DNA from: Rhynchopus euleeides
Taxonomy: Eukaryota > Euglenozoa > Diplonemea > Diplonemida > Diplonemidae
Assembly: GCA_963210315.1 (NCBI GenBank)
Contig: OY723245.1
Coordinates: forward strand, 682,001-746,000
Reading direction: 5' to 3'
DNA: 64,000 nucleotides
The notes under the pieces are model-generated. The model saw only the letters and a program-made list of their open reading frames with translations. It ran no database searches and was not told the origin of the DNA. Shown here piece after piece: positions 24,201 to 34,107 of the stretch (positions are counted from its first letter, which is position 1; each line of letters begins with the position of its first letter). Made by a program: the position numbers and the translations under genes.

Positions 24201-27200
24201 GTGCAGATGAGGAAGGTGCCCGACACGTGCACCGGGTAGGTGAAGAAGCGCTGCTCCATCACCTCCTCCCAGCCGACCGAGGTGCGCAGGGGCACCAGCC
24301 TGCAGGGGAAGGCCACGCCGCAGATGGCAGGGCGGACCAGGTCGTGGTTGGGCACCAGCACCTTGAATTCGGAAGACCTGTTCTGCACCAGCAGAGCCTC
24401 GGGCAGCGCGCGCACCAGCTCCGCGATGGGGTCCGGCACAGAGGTGCTGACAAACCACCCGGGCTGGTCAAGCAGGAACAGGCGCCACGCCCCGTCCAGA
24501 TCCTTCTGCGGCTGCAGCTTGAGGCGCAGCCGCGGCAGCTCGATGACGCTCACCTTGCTGGGCGTGGTGGCCTGCGAGGCCCACACCAGGACGTGCGACA
24601 GGTCGTCGACACCCCCCAGCAGCTTCGCCAGCCCACGGGCAAAGGGGTCGGATGCACCCACAAGGGGCACCAGGTGCAGATCGCTCCGCCCCACAGCGGT
24701 GGCTTCGGGGGACACGCCTGCGGCGATGCCGTTGATGACCTCTGCGTTGGACTCATCCGTCAGCCACTGCCGGGCGAGGTCGACGTCGCCGTCGTGCATG
24801 TTCAGGGCGTGGCGGGAGGGCGCCTCGCCGAAGCCCTCCTCACACAGCAGCGGCAGCCACGAGAGGTCCTCCTTGGAGCCCTTGGGCAGGGAGAGCGTGG
24901 AGCCCACCTGCCGCGTTAGCACGTCGCCTTCGTCGGGTGTTGCGGGCTCCGGGGCGGGTGTCTGTTCCGGCTGCACCGGTGACGCCGACGCCGATGCCAC
25001 CTCCGCGATCTCCACCACGTTGGCGTCGTCCATCAGCCAGCCGCACGCCCTGTCGATGTTGTGGTGGAACTTCGCCAAGGCGTGGCGCACGACAGGCTCA
25101 TTCTCCGACAGATTCAGCGCCATCACCTGCTGGACAAGGTGCTCCGGCACCTCGGAGGCAGGGTCTTCCTTCATCTCCTCGTCGAGCGTGATGGTGCGGA
25201 ACAGCTGCCCAGGGCCCGAATCGCTGCTGATCTTGGTGTAGCCGGCAGACTTGGGGCGCCGGGAGAGGGACGCAGTGCCGTCGGGCTTGATGTGGACCTC
25301 GAAGATGAAGTCAAACCACGTCGAGGAGCTGTCGAGCGACTCCCCGCGCAGCACGTCATCCTCACCGAGCCACATGTTGAAGGATTCGAGGAAGGCTGAA
25401 GGCAGCACACCCTGCAGCAGCATCGGTGGGACGTAGCGCTCCACACCGCCAAGCTCCTCGGAGCGTTTCGTGATGACCAGGGAGGGGCCGTGCACCCTGC
25501 GCTGCTTCAGGTTGCCTGCGGCGTAGCGCATGAGGGGGTCGCAGAAGGCGTTGTCGGGGTTGGGCGTCAGGTTGTGCAGCGACGTGCGCGAGTTGGAGGA
25601 GAAGATGAGCGTCTTGAAGAGGCGCCTCCCGTGCGTCGACAGCATCCACACCTCGAGGGTCTTCGTCTCGCGGTGGATGCGCACCTCCTTCCACGTCAGG
25701 CTCTCCTCTGCAGCCCCGTCGCAGCCGAGCAGCGTCAGCACCTGGGCATCTGGCTTGGCATCCTCGCTGGGGAGGTAGAACTGGAACTTCAGGACGTTTG
25801 GCATCGGGCAGAGCGTGGTGATGACCGTGCGGTAGATCGTCACCGCCCAGTCCTCTGCAGGGACGTCGTGTGGGTCCTCGCTGTAGGCGTCGAGGGGGCG
25901 TGTGTAGTTGAGCCCCTGGTAGCGCACACCGTCCTCGATCTTGATGTAGGGCTCGTCCTGCTGCCGCCTGCGCTTCTGCATTTGGAACATGGGCTGCTGC
26001 TGGTCGCTGTCCTCCTGCTCCTGCAGGCGGCGTGCCACCTCTTCGTCTGTCTCGCCTGCCCGTGGCAGGGGGTAGGGGAAGCCTGCGCCCAGGTTGGCGG
26101 GGTTGGGCTCGTCCCACTCCTCGAGGTCGTACTCTGTACCCACGACGTGCACCCAGTGGCGGTGTTGGCTGCGTTTGATGAGCCCGCAGTGCAGCGGCTC
26201 CCGTCCGAAGATTGTCTCGTAGTCGGGGAACTGCGTCATGCTGTCGGGCACGGGGCGCAGCGCGTCGTTGCGCCACAGCACCTCGCAGCTCTGCACGTTG
26301 ACATGCAGCTCGGCACGCTTGGCGCTGTATTTGTCTGTGCCGGAGAGCTCCCACCCTGTGTAGGAGAAGTCGGGGTTGCGCAGCGCAGTGCGCACGGCGC
26401 CGTTCAGCAGGTTGTCGCACCCCGCCGCATCGGTGCTCTTCACGACGTGCACCAGGCCAGGGCGGATGTCGTGCATCAGACGGAAGAGCTTCAGCTCCGG
26501 CAGGTCCCACGGAGGCAGCTTCACGCTCTTGGCGTCGGTCTCTGTGTCGGCAGATGTGCGGATCAGCGTCGGCACACGCACCGTCTCACGCCCGATGCGG
26601 AGGAAGAGCGGGCGGCTGCGCCCAGTGGTGCTGACGTACTTCTCCAGCGCACCCTTCCCAAGGTGGCGGGTGTCGATGCCCTGAGCCTGCAGGAAGCGGA
26701 GCAGTCGCAGCTCTGCGGACATCTCCTCGGTGTCGGGATCCGCAAGGATGTCGGACCGCAGACGCCCCAAGCCGAAGCCGTGCCAGTTGCGCACGTACGA
26801 GGCAGACCCCAGGAGCATCTGCGCGCCCTGGACAGTGTGCGAGTGCTGCGCCACCATCGCAATGAAGGTGTGCAGCACAGACGCCGACGACATGTCGTTG
26901 GCCTGCTCCGCCTCCACCAGCCATCTCTCCAGCATGCGCAGGAACTCGTTGTCCAGCAGGCCCTGCAGCTCTGCTGCGGCAGATGCAAGCTCGGGGTTCT
27001 GCGAGTCACCCTTCATGGCGTGGCGCACGTAGGCGAGCACGTCCAGCAGCAGGTCCAGAAGGTAGCACATGAAGTGTGCGTTGGCGGAGTAAACCGACGC
27101 AGCGCTCAGGTCCTGCAGACTCAGGCGTGCGATGTTGAGCAGCGGCTGCAGCACAGCCCCACGCGGCAGGTGCTTCAGCTCGTTCAGCAGCAGGCCGTGG

Positions 27201-30200
27201 GGGGTCCCGAGCAGGCGCTCGTTGTAGTCAACATACTTTGCGTCCATGAAGGCCTGCAGGCTCGCCTCCTTCTTCTGAGTCTTGTTCTGCCGCAGCGGCA
27301 CGTGCGGGATGGTCGGGTGGTCCTGCACTGCAGACCACTGCCCAGGCTCGAAGAGCACAGCACGCAGCAGCGCCTGCATCCCAGGGTTGAAGAGGTAGGT
27401 GTGCCTGTCCATGGTGGAGAAGAAGTCCAGCACCAGCGGGATGCTGAGATAGCGCGTCGTGAGGGCGGACATCAGCCTCTCCGACTCCTCGCGGCTGAGG
27501 GTGTCGCCGTACGTGGGCAGGCGGGTGCAGTGCATCACGTCGTCCTCCGTCACATCCGTCATCCCCAGCACGCGCTCCAGGTCCAGGGGGGAGTGCACCA
27601 CACCGCCCTCACCCCATCGCAGCTCGCGCCCGCCAAACCCTGTGATGACGACATCCGCGATGTCCATGTCGGCACCACGCACACCCGCCACATCCCAATG
27701 GATGCCTGGTGCACGCCGCATCCAGAGGTCACCTGAGCGCTTGCCGAGCGAGTCGTCGAAGGACAGTGTCCAGTACTGCATGTGTGCATCCTTCTTCCTG
27801 CGCAGCAGCTCCGTCTCGCGCGTCTCCATCGTAGCTGCGAAACGGAAGATGGCGGAGACGTCACGCATCCAGGTGAACTCCGGGTGTTCCTGGGCCAGCG
27901 GGGTGTCGTTCTGCGTCAGCCAGTTCATCAGCGCCTCCATCTCGCAAGGCGGGTTGGGGTCGTCCTCCGGCAGCAGGGGGTAGCCCGCACGCTCCATCAG
28001 CTTGCGCAGGAACAGGCAGGTGGCGCCGTACTTCCGAAGCTCGATCTTCTCAGGCATGCGCCAGTCGAACAGCTCGGACTTGCAGACGCGCTCGAGCGAC
28101 GCGAAGTAACCCATCACCACGTTGTAAGCTGCGGTGAGGTGGGGCGATGTCAGCTCCAGGCTCTGCGCAACCTTGTCGTACCGCCGGCCGTCCTGGCAGA
28201 GCTTGGTGCTCATGTATGACCCGCCGTCCTCAGCCATAAGCGCCGCTACCAGGAGGGTGTCGGAGTCGCCGTGGATGTGGCGCACCACCGCGTCAAACAC
28301 AGCCAGCATGGCGGACACAACAATGAAGCGTTCGCTGTCGCTGCCGCGCGATGGGTGCTCGACAGACTGCCACACCGTGACGTACAGCACCATCAGCTGG
28401 TGGAGGTGCTGGAGGCACTCCTTCTGGGCAGTCTGCCCTGCGCTGAAGCGCCCCTGCCAGATGCACGCATCGGACGAATCGCGCGGTTTGGGCAGCGTCA
28501 GCACCTCTGTGAACAGGCCCCCGATCGCAGCAACCACCTGGAAGTGCAGCACAATACGACTGGTTGTCGACGCATCCGCGGCACGCTCGAGCAACGCCTT
28601 GCACATCTGGTGGCACTTTGTAATGGACGTCAGAGACTCATCCAGCGTCGATGCCGTTGGAACGCTCAACAGGTCTGTGTCGGACAGGGTGCCCACAGGC
28701 TCCTTGTCACCTTCGAACTTCTTGACGTCCTTCTCCATGAAATGGTCGAAGCCGCGTGCGGGGCCGACTTCCACTGTGGGCTGCACGTCAATCGATGCGG
28801 TGTCGGCATGCTCCCCCTCAATCTTCACGGGCGTGATGGAGAGGTCCACATCAGACGACTTGTGCTGCATGGCTGCCGTGTCGGGCAGACGCGCAGCATC
28901 AGCGGCACGCAACACAGCATCGGACAGCGCATGCGACTGGTGCAGGCAGCCCTCCTGGATACGCCCTGCCTCAAACTCCTTCAGCGCCTTGCGCGCAAAC
29001 TGCTCACTCCCGAGGTTGAGAAGACGCGCGTCGTCATCCTTGATCCGGGTCCTCAGCATGGACCGATCCTCACTCCAGGGGAAGGTCTCGAAATGCTTGA
29101 GGATGACACTCGTCCCCTTCGCGGTGATCAACGCCCCTGTCTTCGCATCGAACAGCAACAGCGAAGGGACACCCGTCACCCCCAGGGCCTGCGCGATCTC
29201 ACCCCCCAAGTTGCTCGGGGGGAGTGCCGGCCAGGGCATCTTGTCCCGGTAGTCACGGAACTCCTCCTGCGACTTGTCGAGCGAGATGAACAGCACCTCG
29301 AACCCCTTGGGGTGCAGCTGCTGGTAGATGCGCACCAGATGCGGGACGTACTTCACACAGGGCTCGCACCAGGAACCCCCGAGGTAGACACCCACCACAG
29401 AGTTGTTGGACTTCACCTCATCCAGGCTCACCGCGTCTCCCAGGTCTGTGAGGAACGACTGGTGCTTCCCCTTCAGCTTATCCGTGATCATGTCGAAGGT
29501 GAGCGGTTTGTACTGCGCGTCGTGGCGGATCACCAGCTCGTTGATCAGGGGGTGGTCCGGTCGGAGGCAGGTCAGCACATCCGTGGCTGCCATCACGAGG
29601 AACTCCTTCCGCAGGGCCAGCGACACCAGCTTCAGCGTCCCCTCCGACACGCCGGCGGCGCTCATCAGATACCGCACCGCCTCCCAGGCACTCTTCCAGT
29701 GAGAGGACACCATGCTGGGGGTACGCCACTTGCTGTGAGGGTCGTCCTCCGTCTCCTTGAATGCTTCAGTCAGGAGGCGCGGCTGCAGCACCTTCTTCTT
29801 CTGCACTGCTTCGGGCTTATTCGTGGCTGCCGACAGGGCTCCCAGCAGGAACCCGCCCAGCTCCCCTGAAGGCTCGCTCGGCTTCGCCGCAGGCGGCTCC
29901 GCCGCCGGCTTGCCCAGCGCAGCGAGCAGAGCCGACCCCAGCCCCAGCGGGTCCGCCGCAGCATCCGCTGCCGGATTGGCAGGGGGCGCGGCAGGCGCGG
30001 GCGGGGCGCCCCCCTTAGTCGCCACCTTCGACAGGATCGAGGAGAGGTCCATCTGGTCCGGCCTGTCCTCCTCCTCGGCGTGGTCAGTCGTGACCTCTGC
30101 AAGCCAAGGCAGCAGGGCGTGGTACACCACCTCCAGCCTGCTGTACTCAGAGGGCGGGTCGCGCAGCATCATCAGGAAGGTTAGGGTCCAGAATGACACG

Positions 30201-30742
30201 TCGCTGATGCGAGAGGCTGGGATGCGGGGCACACGGCAGCAGGTGCGGTACTTCATCTTCCCGTCGAAGGGCTTGGCGGGGTGGCTGCACAGCGCATCGC
30301 CCCCTGTCACCACCACAAGGCTGTATGAGTCGTCGGTGTCGCGGGTCACGATGTAGACAAGCGTGCCCGCGCTCTTCAGGGAGACCCACCCGGCGGGCAG
30401 CAGCATCGACCCCCCCTGGGGCAGGGCGAGGATGGCCTGCGACACCTTCTGCACGATGGGCAGGAGGCCTTCCGCCTTGAGGTCGGGGTTGAAGACTTCC
30501 TTGCACAGCTCGAAACAGTTCTCGAGGAGTTTCACCATATCAGGGAGCACAGCGAAGGCATCGTCCTTCGCATCGGCGAAGAGACGCCTCGTGCTGGTGG
30601 AGTCCGGCACAGAGATCCTGTCCAACGCGAGCTTCAAGTACTGCACGCTCAGCCCAATATGCCCTTTCGCCAGAGGCGTCCCTGACACATATCTATCGGC
30701 AAGCATCCCGACATAGGGACTCTTCCTCCAAAATGAATCCAT
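18242..30742 (-). CDS. Giant DUF3638/DUF3645 protein with thioredoxin, UBA and RanBP2 zinc-finger modules
   Basis: About 4126 residues in two exons: 30742-18407 and 18286-18242, with a 120-nt intron (GTATGT to CACAG). Splicing keeps the last zinc-finger cysteines and gives a 14-residue tail; read-through would give a low-complexity arginine/glycine end. In order: an alanine/proline linker; a thioredoxin-like domain (about 440-560) with WCEPC at 458; UBA-like segments near 1860-1905 and 1959-1995; a DUF3638 core with P-loop-like MGQGKT (2876) and DEVD (3034); DUF3645 around GFSGT (about 3380); an arginine motif RMRGIGKGQT (about 3545); a glutamate/glutamine coiled segment near 3725; and two RanBP2 zinc fingers at the C-terminus. 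The family resembles superfamily 2 helicases and is often annotated as ubiquitin-linked. A cytosolic ubiquitin-binding ATPase is inferred; the substrate is unknown. Confidence 0.9.
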
Positions 30743-30753
30743 TGTGCTGCCTT

Positions 30754-30780
30754 GCTAAGGAGGGGGGGAGAAGAGGGCGG
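30754..30780 (-). promoter_or_regulatory. Candidate spliced-leader acceptor for the giant gene
   Basis: On the minus strand CTTCTCCCCCCCTCCTTAG precedes CAAGGCAGCACAATGG, so a strong pyrimidine tract and AG (30755-30756) lie 11 bases before the ATG. Such a short 5' UTR after a pyrimidine tract is typical of trans-spliced euglenozoan genes. A cis-intron acceptor cannot be excluded. Confidence 0.45.
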
Positions 30781-32093
30781 ATAGGTATGTTGTTGTACTT
30801 TTGTTGTCGCAGCGGCGCGCAAGGTTAGGAGCAGACGTCGAGACGTGGAGAACAGGTGGCGCTGCACTGCGGTGTGGGGGGAGGGGGGGGGAGGGTGTAG
30901 TGTACGGCGTCACCCCTCCTGAGGTGCAGCACCGCCTGTAGGAGCAGAAGGTGGGGGGGTGTTTGGTGCAAGGCAGGCTGCGGGCAACCCGGATGATGAT
31001 GGCACAGCAAGGAAGGAGCAGGCAGGGGGGCGAGGGTGAGGGGGTGGGAGATGGGGTGTTCCTCCATACGGCACAGCTCATCCACCGGTAGGCCAGGTCA
31101 GGCCGGCGATGCTCACTGACACCTCCCTATCTGCACGGCTTGCGGCGGCACGCAGCCCCGCTCCGGCTTGAGACTCTATGATGGCAATGCACTTTCTGGA
31201 GACACATTCTGTCGCAGTGCAGAACACACCAAGCATGACATCAACACACGTTACTGGGGGGGGGCAAATACAAGGGTATACTCTTCTATTCACCGTGCCA
31301 GCTTACGTAATTCAGGGTTTTCAAAAAATTGTTTTTTAGCTGAAAAGTTGTCTAGTATGCAAATACAAGAGTATATACTCTTGTATTTGCATACTAGAAA
31401 TGTGGCCTCCGGGTGGGCCCTCATGGAGGCAGCGGCGCCGAAGAGACAATACGAGCGTCCTCTTGGCCTTTCCCACCCCGAGGCGACTCCCACCCGACCG
31501 TGACGACTCCAGACAGGAGGCCCACTGGCCTGGGGGAGGTCATTGGAAGTACAAAATATGATGAAAACCCCACAAAAGTTCTTCAAAAGTCTAGTATGCA
31601 AATACAAGAGTATACTCTTGTATTTGCTCGGTGAACTTTTTAAAATCGCGATTTCTGGAGTACTCTTGTATTAGCATATACCCTTGTATTTGCATATACT
31701 CTTGTATTTGCCCCCCCCCCAGTAAGCTATCATGGCTAGTGTAGGTTATGCACCGAACAAACTCTGCTGTGCGGAGGCACATGAGAGTCTGCTGTGGGTG
31801 GTCACTCTCTCAGGGTGCCAAGCTGTGTGCGGGTGCGGTACCTCTTCCCCTTGAGGAGGAACCCACCGCTACACTTTTTTGCTGCACTTCGTTGAGGGAA
31901 GAAGTGGTCCCCCGACCCCACCCCACACCCCCCTTTTGGGGATCGCATGTTGATGCGACCCCCCTAATCAACACACGCCTCACGACCTGCCCTGTCTTTG
32001 AGGCAAACATGAAGGGGGAAGAAGATCATCACAGTGCAGCAGCCAGCAGAGGGCAGAGGGTGGCTGGATTTGCTTGCAACGCAGCGGATGCCA
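30781..32093. other. Intergenic, holds one MITE
   Basis: Apart from the TA-flanked element at 31254-31722 no feature is recognised. Open frames are short and low-complexity. Confidence 0.5.
31254..31722. mobile_element. 469-bp TA-flanked MITE with palindromic CAAATACAAGAGTATA repeats
   Basis: Starts CTGGGGGGGGGCAAATACAAG and ends with the inverted terminus CTTGTATTTGCCCCCCCCCCAG, flanked by TA at 31252-31253 and 31723-31724. Inside, GCAAATACAAGAGTATA occurs several times and twice forms nearly perfect palindromes (about 31355-31397 and 31590-31628). No coding capacity. The arrangement resembles the TA-target elements near 12 kb but the termini are unrelated. Confidence 0.75.
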
Positions 32094-33270
32094 TCACAGC
32101 TCGTCGTGGTGGTTGTCACCCAGCTCCCGCAGGCGTGCTGGACGGCTCACCCCGTACTCAATGTACATCCCGTTGAGCACCACGTCCTCTTCCAGAAGCT
32201 CCCTCTCCAGCTTGCCTTCGGGCACTGCGTCGTCCAGTGTGTGCACCAGCATCTGAGTGGGGGATGGGGGGTGGGTTTTGGTGCTGTATCGGAGGATTCC
32301 ACCCCCCTCCCCACAACTGAGGTGAACTCTGATGTTGATGTTTGATGTTCTCTCCTCCTTGCGGCTTGCCACACACACACACACACACACAGAGGTCTCC
32401 CTGTCACCTGCTCTCTCCACACCCAAGCCCAGAGGGTCTGTCTGCATACCGCATGATAGCCAAGAGGGGACTTCACGCCAGCCACGAGGCGGGCCGCACC
32501 TTCCGCACCCTCCTTGACGTACGGCGCACGGCCCTGGAAGACTGCTGCATCAATACCCGCATCCTGCAGTGTTGAAAGATGGATGCAAAAAGACGAGAGA
32601 GGGAGTGTGACCCCCCACCCCAGATAACCCCCACCAAGCATACCAGGGTGCCCTCGAAGATCACCCCGAGCCGACCCCCCGTGTCGCGGGTTGGGGAGAT
32701 GGTGTGTTTGCCCACCGCATCAGCCCAGGACACCCCCTGCTCCGCAACGTCACGCGCAGCTTGCACGGAGGCGCCGTAAGATTCCGCCACGATATGCGAG
32801 ACATCTGCGGAACGGGCAACCTTCGACAGAGGGACACGCTCCTTCAGCTTGCGCAGGTCTGTCACAAGGGGGTGCAGCTCCCGGTGCACCGCACCGTGCT
32901 TACACACGACTCGGACAGACGCAGAGGGTTGGAAGGGACCTAGGTGGGTTCCGTCCCGCTCATTCCAGAAGACTGCGTGCTGCTTCTCCTGGACACGCCT
33001 GGTGAAGAAGTAGCAACCACGGGGAAACTTCCTCCCCAACACCGCACTAGGTGACAGCTTCGGGTGCAGCAGCGACGACGAAGCCTCGGGGTACCGCCCG
33101 GCAAGCTGGATATGCTGCGACACCGCACGCTCGCACTCCTTCCAGCTGAGCACAGGCTGTGGGTGGCTCCCCCCACACTCCCCCAGCAGCCGGTAGACAG
33201 GCTCGTCAGCAGCGCCTGCAGCAGACAGGAGTGCCAACACGCACACCACAGGCAGGGCGAGCTGGGACAT
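32094..33270 (-). CDS. ER-luminal protein with signal peptide and C-terminal HDEL
   Basis: About 299 residues in three exons: 33270-32644, 32563-32450 and 32252-32094. Introns are 80 and 197 nt, both starting GTATGC and ending CAG, and every junction keeps the frame. The start at ATG 33270 gives a clean signal peptide (MSQLALPVVCVLALLSAAGA); an ATG 22 codons upstream is in frame but would bury it. The mature protein has several cysteines, a WKECERAV segment early on and no recognised catalytic motif. It ends NHHDEL, with the stop directly after, which is the classic HDEL retrieval signal recognised by the KDEL receptor. Residence in the ER lumen is therefore well supported; the activity is unknown. 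The signal appears only in the third exon, so the splice model matters. Confidence 0.8.
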
Positions 33271-33555
33271 CACGCCCCCAGAGACAAGCAGAGCAGCAAC
33301 CGACCCCACCCACACACCCCGACACTCTGCCTCCACCTGGGAGTGGGCGTGGGGGGAGAAGGGCAGAGTGGTTGGGGGGGGGGGGGTTGGACTGAAGAGT
33401 CATAGCCCCCCCCCTCTTTTTATCGGGGAGAGGGGAGGGGAGGGGAAGGGGGGCAATCTATTATTTTTAGGAAAACAAAGATCCCGGGTGGGGGGGGGGT
33501 CCCAATTCACCCTGTCAAAACCCCCCTCCCCTCCCCCCCTCAAGACGTCAACACC

Positions 33556-34107
33556 TCACCCAGAGAGAGGTTGGTCCGGCATCTGCTCTGCTGGGCAGAT
33601 TCCGTGGCACGCCAGGGCAGCGTAGGCAATCCAGTCTGGCTCTGAGGCGGATGTGAGGTAGGTCAGGCACTGCGCCCGTTGAGCTGGGGGGAGCGCGAGG
33701 CAGACGAGAAGGTCCCAGTCACGATGGAGGTCATCGAGATAGGGGGCAGGCTCCGGGGGGTAGGGCGTGTCTGCGACGCAGACGCTTCTCCCCCACTGGC
33801 GGTCGAAGCGGAAGGAGGGTGGGAGCATGCACCCCGCGCGGCGGTCGGCCCCTCTGTCGACCCCATCCTCGTCGTCATCGCCGTAGCAGCTCCCGTGCTC
33901 CGGCACGCAGGGGAGGAAATCGCGTATCTTATCAGCCAGCCCCTCCGCCTTGGCCTCCCGTGTCTCAAACCGCCCACCCCCGCTTTCCGCCACCGTCTGG
34001 CAGAGGCGGAACCACTCCCCCTCACTGAGGGACGGGTGGTGAGACCGGGCCCACCCAAGCTCCTGCGCTGCCACCTCACGCCAGTCACGCGATGCTGCCA
34101 AAGCCAT
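33556..34107 (-). CDS. Hypothetical protein, 183 residues
   Basis: Open from ATG 34107 to TGA at 33556. The upstream part of the frame is low-complexity proline and threonine, so the internal ATG followed by ALAASRDWREVAAQELGWAR is chosen. The sequence is acidic with an aspartate-rich stretch (GDDDEDGVDRGADRR) and several tryptophans and cysteines. There is no signal peptide or membrane segment. The last codons overlap GGGTGAG, which could be a donor site, but all other introns here use GTATGY-like donors, so the TGA is taken as the end. I do not recognise the family. It lies about 290 bases upstream of the HDEL gene on the same strand. Confidence 0.55.
   Translation of the reverse strand: MALAASRDWREVAAQELGWARSHHPSLSEGEWFRLCQTVAESGGGRFETREAKAEGLADKIRDFLPCVPEHGSCYGDDDEDGVDRGADRRAGCMLPPSFRFDRQWGRSVCVADTPYPPEPAPYLDDLHRDWDLLVCLALPPAQRAQCLTYLTSASEPDWIAYAALACHGICPAEQMPDQPLSG

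Noticed and set aside
25490..29869. Further long plus-strand frames opposite the giant gene
   Set aside because: Same reason: mirror frames of the minus-strand coding region.
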